Below the pieces are notes generated by a model. The model saw only the letters and a list, made by a program, of their open reading frames with translations. It ran no database searches and was not told where the DNA came from. Shown in pieces: positions 24,091-64,000 of a stretch of 64,000 nucleotides of DNA (position 1 is the first letter of the stretch; each line of letters starts with the position of its first letter). The stretch is from Flaccisagitta enflata (Eukaryota > Chaetognatha > Sagittoidea > Aphragmophora), in contig OZ231126.1 in assembly GCA_965153355.1 (NCBI GenBank), forward strand, positions 620,001-684,000, in the 5' to 3' direction. The position numbers and the translations under genes were made by a program.

Positions 24091-24211
24091 GTCTCATTTG
24101 AAAGATATGTACTTGGAGATCAAAAAACATTACTGATATGCAAGATGGGGTCCCTTGAAATTTATTCTTTATCCTCCCTGCGGACCGGGGACAAACATGA
24201 CCCCGGAAAGA

Positions 24212-24630
24212 TTTTTAGTTGCGTGCACGCGACTCTACAATCCGCTATGTCGGTCCGTCGGTCCATCCGTCGGTCCACCAAACTTTACCTTTTATTTTAC
24301 TTTAGGTCATTTCTAGTCATTCTAGGTCATTTTTAGTCATTCTAAGTCATTCTAAGTCATTCTATGACATTCTAAGTCATTTTAAGTCATTTTAAGTCAT
24401 TTTGAGTTACATTAAGTCACTAAAGTCAATTTGGTTGTATTAAGTTATATTAAGTCACTAAAGTCAATTTGGTTATATTAAGTTATATTAAGTCACTTAG
24501 GTTAATTTGGTCATTTAGGTCATTTTTCATCATTTTATATCTTTATTAGTCATTTTAAATGATCTTGAGTCATTTAATGTCAATTTATCTATGTCACGCA
24601 TGCGACTTATAGGTGTTGGCCTTGTTTTTT
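24212..24630 (-). mobile_element. HINE-like element with AAGTCATTTT array
   Basis: In reverse: AACAAGGCCAACACCTATAA, GTCGCATGCG, a decamer array complementary to AATGACTTAA, a GGAC tract, then GTCGCGTGCACGCAACTAAA. The same subtype as 7555 and 11102. Confidence 0.85.
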
Positions 24631-24781
24631 GGCGCACTCAAAAACCGTCGGAAGCTTTTTGTTCATGATTTAGTCGGGATTGTTTCAAAGATCCGCGATG
24701 CAGAGCAAGTTGGTTTATTTCGCCACATCATGACAATCAAGAAAACAAAAGTGCATCGAAAAATGATGACAAATTTGAGGG

Positions 24782-25025
24782 AAAACAAGTGACGCGGGGT
24801 CGTTGCGGACGGGTGGGTAGGGGCGTTTATCCCCCACCCACACCCCAACCCCCAACCCACGCACAAACATACACAGAAAGTATCTAAAACGCTCGTTTTT
24901 CCACTTTTCGACTCAATCATTACCGACGGACAGACCAACAGATCGACGGACGGACCAGCGGACGGACCAACAGACGGACGGACGGACAAAGCCTTTTTAT
25001 AGAGTTGCGTGTCCGCAACTAAAAA
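24782..25025 (+). mobile_element. HINE-like element, AGTTGCG subtype
   Basis: AAAACAAGTGACGCGGGGTC start, GTTGCGGACGGG motif, GACGGACC array, and AGTTGCGTGTCCGCAACT end followed by AAAAA. A 30-bp poly(A) run separates it from the next copy. Confidence 0.85.
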
Positions 25026-25026
25026 T

Positions 25027-25057
<31 letters not shown>

Positions 25058-25063
25058 GCAAAA

Positions 25064-25297
25064 AAGGCCGGATACACGGCTACCCCAGTCGCGTGCGGGT
25101 GGGCAGGGGCTGTAATTGAGGTCCCCAGATCATTTGGGCAGGAGCAGTGAAGCCAAAAATCCCAAAAACCCCAAAAAAGTAAAGTGTGACGGACGGACCG
25201 ACGGACCGACGGACCGACGGACCGACGGACCGACGGACCGACGGACGGACCGACAAAGCGGGGTGTAGAGTCGCGTAGCACGCGACTAAAAAAAAAA
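25064..25297 (+). mobile_element. HINE-like element, AGTCGCG subtype
   Basis: AAGGCCGGATACACGGCTAC, AGTCGCGTGCGGGTGGGC, a clean GGACCGAC array (25190-25256), and AGTCGCGTAGCACGCGACT then poly(A). This is a good reference copy of the family. Confidence 0.9.
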
Positions 25298-25603
25298 GGC
25301 CGTTTTCTTCCCCCTAAGATCCCCAAGCCGAAAGAATGAAGATATCTCTCTTATACATATTCAATATTCTGGATGCCTCCATATTCAAAATTTGTTTATT
25401 CTCTCATCCATATTCAAAAAATGATAAAGTAACTCAAGAGAATACTATACAAACGGGTATGACTAAGACCTACATTTTATCATTTTGGGCAACGGGCTTG
25501 GATGCGCTGATAATCGTTAATTCCAAGTTGATTTTGATTTCTCGTTAATTGATAATTGTCTCTTTTGCCCTGGTCGGCTATCAATGAGGGTACGGATGGA
25601 TAA

Positions 25604-25672
25604 GCAGAAGAAGAAGAAGAAGAAGAAGAAGAAGAAGAAGAAGAAGAAGAAGAAGAAGAAGAAGAAAAAGAA

Positions 25673-25719
<47 letters not shown>

Positions 25720-25795
25720 AGAAGAAGAAGAAGAAAAAGAAGAAGAAGAAGATGAAGAAGAAGAAGAAGAAGAAGAAGATGAAGAAGCAGAAGGA
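25604..25795. repeat. (GAA)n microsatellite, about 190 bp
   Basis: Almost pure GAA with a few AAA and GAT variants. Confidence 0.97.
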
Positions 25796-26559
25796 AAAAA
25801 TTCCCCTTATGTGCGAAAGCATAAGTCACCGCTCCCCTCGGGGACCCCAAAAGGAACTTCACCCATGAAGTTTTAAAAAGAAAACAAAATACTTTCTTCC
25901 GAAACGAGACTACATTAACGAGCATTTTACACCTGTTAAACATCTCATTTTAATTTCGATCATGTGGCTCAAAAAGGCTAAGAAACGTGCCAATTCAAAT
26001 CGTGTAACTAATTCGTCTGAAGCTAAATGTTGTACTGCCGTTACCCTTACCATTTCAAAGTCCTTTCCTCATCACAACATATCGCATTGCAAGCCATCAG
26101 GCCATATCTAAGAAGAAATGCAATCACTTCATGATGCCGTAAATGATGCGATCAGGAAACTTTGTTCCTAAAAATTGTGACAACATTATAAGACCCGACT
26201 GAAATCTTTTCTACTACAAAAAGAAGTTTTGAAAGCCGTTTGCCTCAAATTGGCAATGCATTACTATCTTTTTGAAACGTTAACAATTGTAATTATCCTG
26301 TAATTTTAGTTGAATTCATTAACAAATTAATCAATTAACTAATTGTCCTGTAGTTTTAGTTGAATTTTGTTCCTCTCAGCTCTGTGTTTTCAAATTCGAA
26401 GACGAATTCTAAAAAAAGTCGAAGTTGTGAAGATTCTTCGAATTTTTGACTGGCCTAGATTTTGTAAAATGCGATTTTTTGAACGATTTGACTGAGCAAA
26501 AACGGCAGTGTGGCAGTCGGTTATTATTGGGTAAATTTTTGCAAAATTGAATTGTCAGA
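25796..26559. other. No recognisable feature
   Basis: AT-rich sequence. A duplicated TGTCCTGTAGTTTTAGTTGAAT phrase near 26300 and 26345 is the only structure seen. Confidence 0.55.
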
Positions 26560-26665
26560 AGTAAGGATGTGGAAACGATCCATTTCAGTGAAATGGGATA
26601 GCTACAAAATGGAAGCGGAAGTGGAAGCGGTGGAAGCGGCATGAAAATTGACCGCTTCCACATCT
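26560..26665. mobile_element. GGAAGC-repeat short inverted element
   Basis: GATGTGGAAACG at the left and CGCTTCCACATC at the right enclose GGAAGC hexamers. The same arrangement occurs at 39905-40032. It is probably a very small MITE. Confidence 0.6.
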
Positions 26666-26780
26666 CTAGTCAGAAATCAAAGTGAGAAGAAAATGAAAAA
26701 AAGGGACTCGACAAAGAAGAGAAATCCCAGGTTTACGACTTTTTTTCCCGTCGGGGATAGCCGCCTTTATTGGTAAAACA

Positions 26781-27410
26781 TACAGTAGATGTCGTCTAGA
26801 TTTGGAAATATGGGAAATACAGGAAGACAAATATACTTAAGATACTGATATTTGAAATATAAACTAATAAAAGGATGCTTTGTTGCCCATGGGTGTTGGT
26901 TGCCATGGAAACACATTTCTATGTATTCACGCTAAAGTATCTATATTTTGAGAAATTTTTTGAGGGAACATTGTTTAAAATAAAATTTGCTACAACTTTC
27001 CAACAATATGTTCTGTAAAAATATTGCTCGTTTAGCCATTGCTAGGGAGCTATGTGTGACAGCTATGTGACAGCTGTGTGACAGCTATGTGTGACAGCTA
27101 TGTGTGACAGCCCTGTGATGATCCCTAGCAACTGCCAAACAAGCGATGTTCTTATAGAACATATTATGGGAAAGTTGTAGCAAATTTTATTTCAAACAAT
27201 GTTCCCTCAAAAAATGTATCAAAATATTGATACTTTAACGAAAATACATGAAAATGTGTTTCTATGGCAACCAACACCCATGGGCTATGAAGCATCCTTT
27301 TATTAGTTTATATTCCAAATATCAGTTTATCAGTTTATCAGTTTATCAGTTTATTTGTCTTCCTGTAATGAATTCCCCCGTATTTCCAAGTCTAGACGAC
27401 ATCTACTGTA
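26781..27410. mobile_element. 630-bp foldback MITE with tandem-repeat loop
   Basis: Both ends read TACAGTAGATGTCGTCTAGA inward, flanked by TA. The arms stay similar for about 270 bp (for example CCCATGGGTGTTGGTTGCCA against its complement near 27275). The loop at 27045-27120 is a GCTATGTGTGACA minisatellite. Confidence 0.92.
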
Positions 27411-27755
27411 TATATAAAAGCTTTAGATCAGTTCTCTAACAGTTTAACTCGGGTCCAGATTCCATCGTCAGTTCTGGAAAGAAACATGACGCATGAAGAA
27501 GAAGAAGAAGAAGAAGAGTTCATGCTGATCTTGGCTTAAACATGATTATCACGAATTTTGATCGGTAAGGAAAACCTGCCTTATTGAGAACTACCAAAAT
27601 ACGTCAACGAAGGGCTTCCATTTTGAGGAAGGTCTCGGAAAAGGAAATTAAAGGAATTAACCAACTTTTTTTGTGCGGGATTTACTAAATCCTAAATAAA
27701 AAGACCAGTGCGCCGGGAAAATAGGAGAGAATCGAAAGAAGTACAATGGAAAGAA

Positions 27756-28255
27756 ACAAATGAATGAATGAATGAATGAATGAATGAATGAATGAATGAA
27801 TGAATGAATGAATGAATGAATGAATGAATGAATGAATGAATGAATAAATGAATGGATGAACACATTTTCGATGATGCTTGATGCAGAAACACGATGTGTA
27901 GCTTTTAAAGACAACTTTTCATTTTCAAATTGAATGAATGAATGAACTAACATATGAATGAGTGAATGACTGAACTGATATATGAATGAATGATAAAATG
28001 AATGAATGAATGAATGAATGCATGAATAAATGAATGAATGGATGAATGAATGAATGAATGAATGAATGAATGAATGAATGAATGAATGAATGAATGCATG
28101 AATAAATGAATGAATGAAAGAATGAATGAATGAATGAATGAATGAATGAATGAATGAATGAATGAATGAATAAATGAATGATTGAATGAATGAATGAATG
28201 AATAAATGAATGAATGGATGAATAAATGAATGAATGAATGAGTGAGTGAATACGA
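27756..28255. repeat. (TGAA)n microsatellite, interrupted
   Basis: Two TGAA blocks (27756-27855 and 27930-28255) separated by about 75 bp of non-repeat DNA. Confidence 0.95.
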
Positions 28256-29100
28256 AATTTCATAAATGAATAGATAGTTGAATGAATGAATTGGCCACCG
28301 AAGCTCCTCAATTCATAAGCAACTCTCCCTTCTTTTACATGGACCTTCATGATTACTCAAGAAAATTAAGGCTGCTTTTGTTGTGTCGACAAAAATCTTA
28401 AAATTGCTGTATGACAGAATGTAAGTGTCTTATTAGTCAAACACCCGATAGGAGCCCAAGGAACCACTGTCCAAATGATATCACTTCCTAATTCTCAAGC
28501 CCCTGTCATCTCTAAGTTACACAACAAACAAAAGTGTCCATTCTGATATCTGAAACATGATAAATAAATAACGAGCGTGTCAGTTGTTAACGAATAATGA
28601 TACCTAGTTTCCAATAATGTAAATACAAACGAATTTATGCTTAAAAAAAAAGTCACAATCGGATTAATTTGTAAATCTCATCTTATTGTTTTGCACAAAG
28701 ACAATGAGAGAAAAAAAATGCAAGAATGAGTGAGAGAGAGAGAGAGACAAAAAAAAAGAAAAAAAAACCGAAAGAGTAGAGGGGGGGGGGGAAAGGACGA
28801 ATTTACTCGAAAAGGGATTTAAAAGAAGTGATATAGAGGAAAAAACCCTTTTCTTTTATTTACCCGGTTCGGTAAAAAGGCAGTCTCATGATTCATTTGA
28901 TTTGGTGAAAAAAAGAACCTTAGCCTGAGAGAAGAATATTGCAGTGGTGTTGAAATTTGTGTATCCAAGTAGTGTCTTAAAAGAATCTTATGAAAAAATT
29001 ACAACAATAAGATGAAAACAATATAAATATCGCAATAAGAACATTAATAACGACAACGGTCACTGGAGTTACAAAAACAACTACAATCAGATCAACAACG
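28256..29100. other. No recognisable feature
   Basis: Mostly unique AT-rich DNA upstream of the lipase gene, with a GA/A-rich patch at 28725-28790. No promoter element can be assigned with confidence. Confidence 0.5.
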
Positions 29101-29115
29101 AAAATAAAACAGCGA

Positions 29116-29635
<520 letters not shown>

Positions 29636-29681
29636 CCAACCAACCACCCACCCAAGCACCTACCCACCCAACCAACCAATC

Positions 29682-41180
<11,499 letters not shown>

Positions 41181-41639
41181 GGAGGAGGGAGAGGCGGAGG
41201 GAGAGGGGGGCGGGAGGGTTGGCAGGAGAGTTGAAAGGATAGTAGGAGGGAGTGGTGGAGTGAGAAGGGGAGGGAGTGGGGGAAGGAGAGGTGGAGGAAG
41301 AAGGAGAGGAGGGGGGAAAGGGGGAGGAAGAAATGGAGGGAGTAAGAAGGGGGACTAGAGGTAGGGAAAGAGTGAGAGGAAGGATTAGAGGTTGATGAAT
41401 GCCAATACCCAGCAGAAACAGAGGAAGAAGAAGAGGAAGAGGTGGAGGGAAAGGGGGAAGAATAAGAGGAAGGGTTAGAGGTTGATAAATGCAAATACCC
41501 AGTTGGGAGGAAGAAGTGGATGGAGAGGGTGAGGAAGTGTCAGATTGGGAAGAGATGGAGGGTTAGGTGGGACAGAGGGTGGGGGAAGGATGAGAGCGAG
41601 GATTAGAGGTTAAAGAGGGAGGACACATGCAACGCAATG

Positions 41640-41745
41640 GGAACTAAGTGGAGGGAGAGCGGTGTTAGCAAACGAACATTGCGAGCGACCGAGTGGCCCG
41701 TTAAAAACATGATTGTCACTGACAAGAAACGCCCCCTCAGAAGTA
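41640..41745 (-). mobile_element. MITE family G, one end
   Basis: Reversed it reads GAGGGGGCGTTTCTTGTCAG and then TTTTTAACGGGCCACTCGGTCG, matching the first about 95 bp of 32868-33178. The other end is not found; the purine tract may have replaced it. A poly(A) run lies at 41807-41831. Confidence 0.75.
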
Positions 41746-42177
41746 CATTGTGGTTGTTTCCCCCTTGTTTTAATTTGACTGTTCTGATTGCTGTTATTCA
41801 ATGTTTAAAAAAAAAAAAAAAAAAAAAAAAACATCTGGGCACTAACATATTGTCCCAGTAGCGGATTTCTTGTTCATCAAAAATATTTTTTGCTCATCAG
41901 CTGTATTAAGAACTAGCTAGGTATCTGAATCAACAGTCTGTTTCACCAGTGCAACAAAAAAAAAATCCGTCCTCATTGTTCAAACATTCATTATTGAAAG
42001 TTACAGGTTACAATACAGGATTTTAATAAGAAAAAATACGAGATTGATGGACAAACCAATGGAAAAGGCATAACAAAGCGAAAATGAATTCATATGCATA
42101 CAACTTTCATTGTGCTATTTTACAAAGTCACAAATATTGGGTTTCGGGCCAGCTTATGCGTAGATAAAGTTTAAAAA

Positions 42178-42450
42178 AAACGAGGCCGGATACTTGGCTA
42201 CCCCAGGCGCATGCGGGTGGGTAGGAGCAGTGCTGGAGAAGGTCACTAGGATATCTGGGCAGAAGCTGTTTGCTCAAATAGCTCAAAAACGCCAAGAAAG
42301 TAAAAAGGGGACCGACCAACCGACCAACCGACCAACCGACCAACCGACCAACCGACCAACGGACCGACATAGCAGGGTTTAGAGTCGCATAGCACGCAAC
42401 TAAAATGCTACTGACCTCAACTTGGGCTCGCGTAGCACGCGATTAAAAAA
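42178..42450 (+). mobile_element. HINE-like element plus extra terminal hairpin
   Basis: AACGAGGCCGGATACTTGGC, AGGCGCATGCGGGTGGG, a clean ACCGACCA array (42309-42366), end AGTCGCATAGCACGCAACTAAAAT. A second terminal motif, CGCGTAGCACGCGATTAAAA, follows at 42429. Confidence 0.82.
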
Positions 42451-42989
42451 GAAAAATATGATTACTGAAGAAAGGAAACAGAAAAAAGCGAGTGTATAAA
42501 AGCGTTTGTTGATTAGTGTTTGTTGATTAGGTATGTAACTAATTGTCTATTTAAAACAATATCTAGAAAGCCTGATGAAATCTAGGACCATGGTAAGTCA
42601 TTCTCTAAATCATGGAACCAATAACATGAGGTTTCTCTGCCTTAAGTTGTCAAGATTTAAAATTATGCGAGACCTTACTACTTGAATGCCAAATTAGCAG
42701 GTGGACATGTCCAACAGAGATATAATCCCTTTAGGACTTGAACACTTAAGACACAGAGCTTAGTTCTATTTTCACTCAAGCGCATGCCACGGGATTGGAT
42801 AAGATGGTTCCTTATGATAAAGCAGCTTCATTGCTCATATAGAAATAAACTAAATATTTACTTATGGGACTGAAAGTTCTGTGCTCTATAGGCGGGCATG
42901 CCTTAATAGCGGGTGCGCCCAAGCGGGGCTCCACTGTACTCAGATAAATGAGATAATGAGTCCCTCATAATTTCAAGTCTAAAATATCT

Positions 42990-61930
<18,941 letters not shown>

Positions 61931-62309
61931 CGTTGATGTTGTTGTGCTGTCGCTAATATTGTTCTTTACATGCAGTCCCGTGCAGTCTTGTTAAACGATG
62001 AGGAAAAAATAGATGATCCATCATCTAAATTTGAGTTACATGTAACAACACATGCGGAAAGTGTGGGAGGAAAGTCAACAAAGTAAATATATCACTCCGA
62101 TACCATAAAATTTGAACTAGAGGCACTACTTTCTGACAGAGGATTTGAGACAAAGATGATATCACTTTGGGGTTTTTTTTTCCAATTTTGTGTACGTCAT
62201 GGGTATACAAATCAAGAACTATTTAGTGGAAAGAGCGGTTTTTGAAAGTGAAGAATTCATAATTTTCAGCTTTATTTTGCATAAGAATTTTGCAGTTTAG
62301 TTTGACTCA

Positions 62310-62497
62310 TTTTTAGTCGCGGACACGCGTCTCTACAACTTGCCGTGTCGGTCGTTCGGTCCGTCCATCGGTCCGTCCGTCTGTCCATCCGTCCGTCCGT
62401 CCGTCCGTCCGAAATATTTTTGAATCGCGAGCAGTTTTTGCATTACTGCTCCTGCCCAACCGTCCGCGACTGGATTGCCGTGTATTTGGCCTTGTTT
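62310..62497 (-). mobile_element. HINE-like element, CGCGGAC subtype
   Basis: In reverse: AACAAGGCCAAATACACGGC, AGTCGCGGACGGTTGGGCAG, a GGAC array, end GTGTCCGCGACTAAAAA. The 5' AGTCGCGGAC and 3' GTCCGCGACT are exact complements. Confidence 0.88.
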
Positions 62498-62730
62498 GAT
62501 AGCATATTGTTAATCGTGGTGCAACTCCCTTTGATCTGATAAGTCGCACTGTACGGTTTTGATGAAAAATTCTTTTTTTTATATTTTTAGCCAACTCTGT
62601 ATTTTTTCAAACGGCGGCTTAGAAAATGAAAATGTCATCTCTTTGCAGATCTCTTAAGTGCGACCTATTAAATAGGAAGAGGGAATTGCATCAAGATTAT
62701 TTTGATTAAGTGTTATTGTAATTGTTATTT

Positions 62731-62962
62731 GGGTGTCAATCAATTTTGGAAACGCCAATCGGACATATGACCAAGCACAACCACAAATCAACTATCTTCA
62801 CAATTTTTTTTTTTTAGTTTTTTTTTTTACTGTAAATCATGAAGAAACAAGCCCAGCACAGTCCTGCAGTACTCCAAAACTACAGACCGGCGGACGGATG
62901 GACGGATGGACGGATGGACTGACACAGCAGGGTGTAAAGACGCGTGTCCGCGACTAAAACAA
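62731..62962 (+). mobile_element. Half MITE (16957 family) joined to a HINE-like end
   Basis: GGGTGTCAATCAATTTTGGA with CGGACATATGACCAAGC matches the left end of 16957-17215. After T-rich DNA, a GGAC/GGAT array and GACGCGTGTCCGCGACTAAA form a HINE-like 3' end. Confidence 0.7.
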
Positions 62963-63144
62963 GTCTTCATGTCACCAGTAGAAAATATACGGAATATTTT
63001 TGTAAGAAAGCAAAAAAAGTAAAATAATCTCGATGCGCATGTTATGAAGTGGGTGCTTCATACCGAATGAATCTTGGGCCTAATTTCATGAAAAAAAAAC
63101 CTTAGGGGAAAGAATGACTAATCTGATTTGATATTTCCTTTTTT

Positions 63145-64000
63145 GGGCAGCGGCCCGAAGGGGCCGATGACCTATGCTTTCACACAGAAAGAAATTTTCT
63201 CCTCCTCCTTCTTCTCCTTCTCCTTCTCCTCCTCCTCCTCCTCCTTCTCCGTCCCCCCCCTGGCTTCCAAGCTCAAATCGCAGCCTCAAGCCCAAATCAC
63301 AGTCTCGAGCTTGAATCCCAGGCTCAGGGCTCAATTTCCAACCTTATGGCTTAAATCCCAGCTTCATCATTCATATTCCAATCTTTTGGCTCAAATCCCA
63401 GCCTTATGACTCAAATTACAGCCTTGCATAGGTCATCCGTTCCTTTGGGGCCTGCTGACCTCTCAAATCCCACCTCCTCCTTCCAAAGCCTAGTCTCAAG
63501 ACCAAAATCCTAGCTTTGAGGCTCAAATCCCCGCTTTGAAGCTCAAATCCCAGCCTTGAGGCTCAAATCTCAGTCTCCAGGCTAAAATCCCAGCCTCGAG
63601 GCTCAAATTCCAGCCCTTAAGCTCAAATCCCAGTCTCAAGGCACAAATCCCAGCCTCGAAGCTCAAATCCTAGCCTCAAAGCTCACATACCAGCTTCCAA
63701 GCTCAAATCCCTGCCCTGAAGCTCAAATCCCAACCTCAAAGCTCAAATCCCAGCCTCGAAGCTCAAATCTCAGCTTTGAAGCTGAAATCACAGCCTCGAA
63801 GCTCAAATCCCAGCCTCAAAGCCCTAATCCAAGCCTCAAGGCCCCAATCCCAGCCTCCAGGCCCTAATTCCAACCTTGAGGCCCAAATAAAAACAGCATA
63901 GGTCATCGGCCCCTTCGGGGCCGCTGCCCCTCTTACCACCTCACACCCACATACACTCACATAGGGGCAACGGGTACCGCTGACCATCTAACGCTTTTGC
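63145..64000 (+). mobile_element. Family T element, CGATGACC subtype (tail cut by window)
   Basis: Left GGGCAGCGGCCCGAAGGGGC with CGATGACCTATGCT; right AGCATAGGTCATCGGCCCCT and GGGGCCGCTGCCC at 63929. The ends match over 34 of 35 positions with one gap. Inside are a TCC/TTC tract and about 30 units of CTCAAATCCCAGCCTCGAAG. An internal near-end copy at 63422-63450 (GCATAGGTCATCCGTTCCTT) suggests an earlier right end. The tail GGGGCAACGGGTACCGCTGA runs to the window edge. Confidence 0.9.

Overview
This is eukaryotic, almost certainly invertebrate animal DNA. Two multi-exon genes can be assembled with GT-AG (once possibly GC-AG) introns and consistent splice phases. They sit in a landscape of microsatellites, minisatellites and short non-autonomous transposons. 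No bacterial, phage, rRNA, tRNA or CRISPR feature is recognisable. The phylum cannot be fixed from the sequence; both proteins look metazoan, and the very simple-repeat-rich, MITE-rich, large-intron character fits a protostome such as an arthropod or mollusc (inference).

Layout. 1-29.6 kb is mostly repeats: foldback elements, a 2-kb 29/30-bp satellite broken by a 914-bp TIR element, (CT)n, (TTC)n, (GAA)n and (CAA)n tracts, and many copies of two element families described below. The only coding signal there is one exon at about 3.1-3.3 kb that looks like the start of a DNase I-family nuclease. 29.7-41.2 kb (+) is a seven-exon pancreatic-type triacylglycerol lipase with intact Ser-Asp-His triad and a PLAT-like C-terminal domain. 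43.0-61.8 kb (-) is a five-exon TRPC-like cation channel (ankyrin-type N-terminus, S1-S6, divergent TRP box). The two genes converge tail to tail, about 1.8 kb apart. 61.8-64 kb is again repeats.

Two repeat families dominate. (1) A family of about 0.2-0.4 kb (one copy is 1.7 kb) that begins near 'AACAAGGCC', has a subterminal AGTCGCGTGC-like motif, an internal GACG/GGTC or AACC tetranucleotide array, and ends in a small hairpin followed by CTAAA. The hairpin arms and the 5' motif change together between copies, as in Helentron-derived HINE/DINE-1-type elements. (2) A family with 35-bp terminal inverted repeats (each itself a hairpin) enclosing variable arrays of an about 21-bp minisatellite.

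The most interesting observations are: a TRPC intron that is essentially one 280-bp MITE (with a second MITE nested in it) flanked by a 29-bp duplication of exon sequence, as expected for a transposon-made intron; six tandem 117-bp copies of the start of a lipase PLAT exon including its splice acceptor; an about 9.9-kb element with long inverted ends inside a TRPC intron; the covarying-hairpin family; and simple-sequence tracts that have entered coding exons of both genes. The two genes have no evident functional connection with each other.
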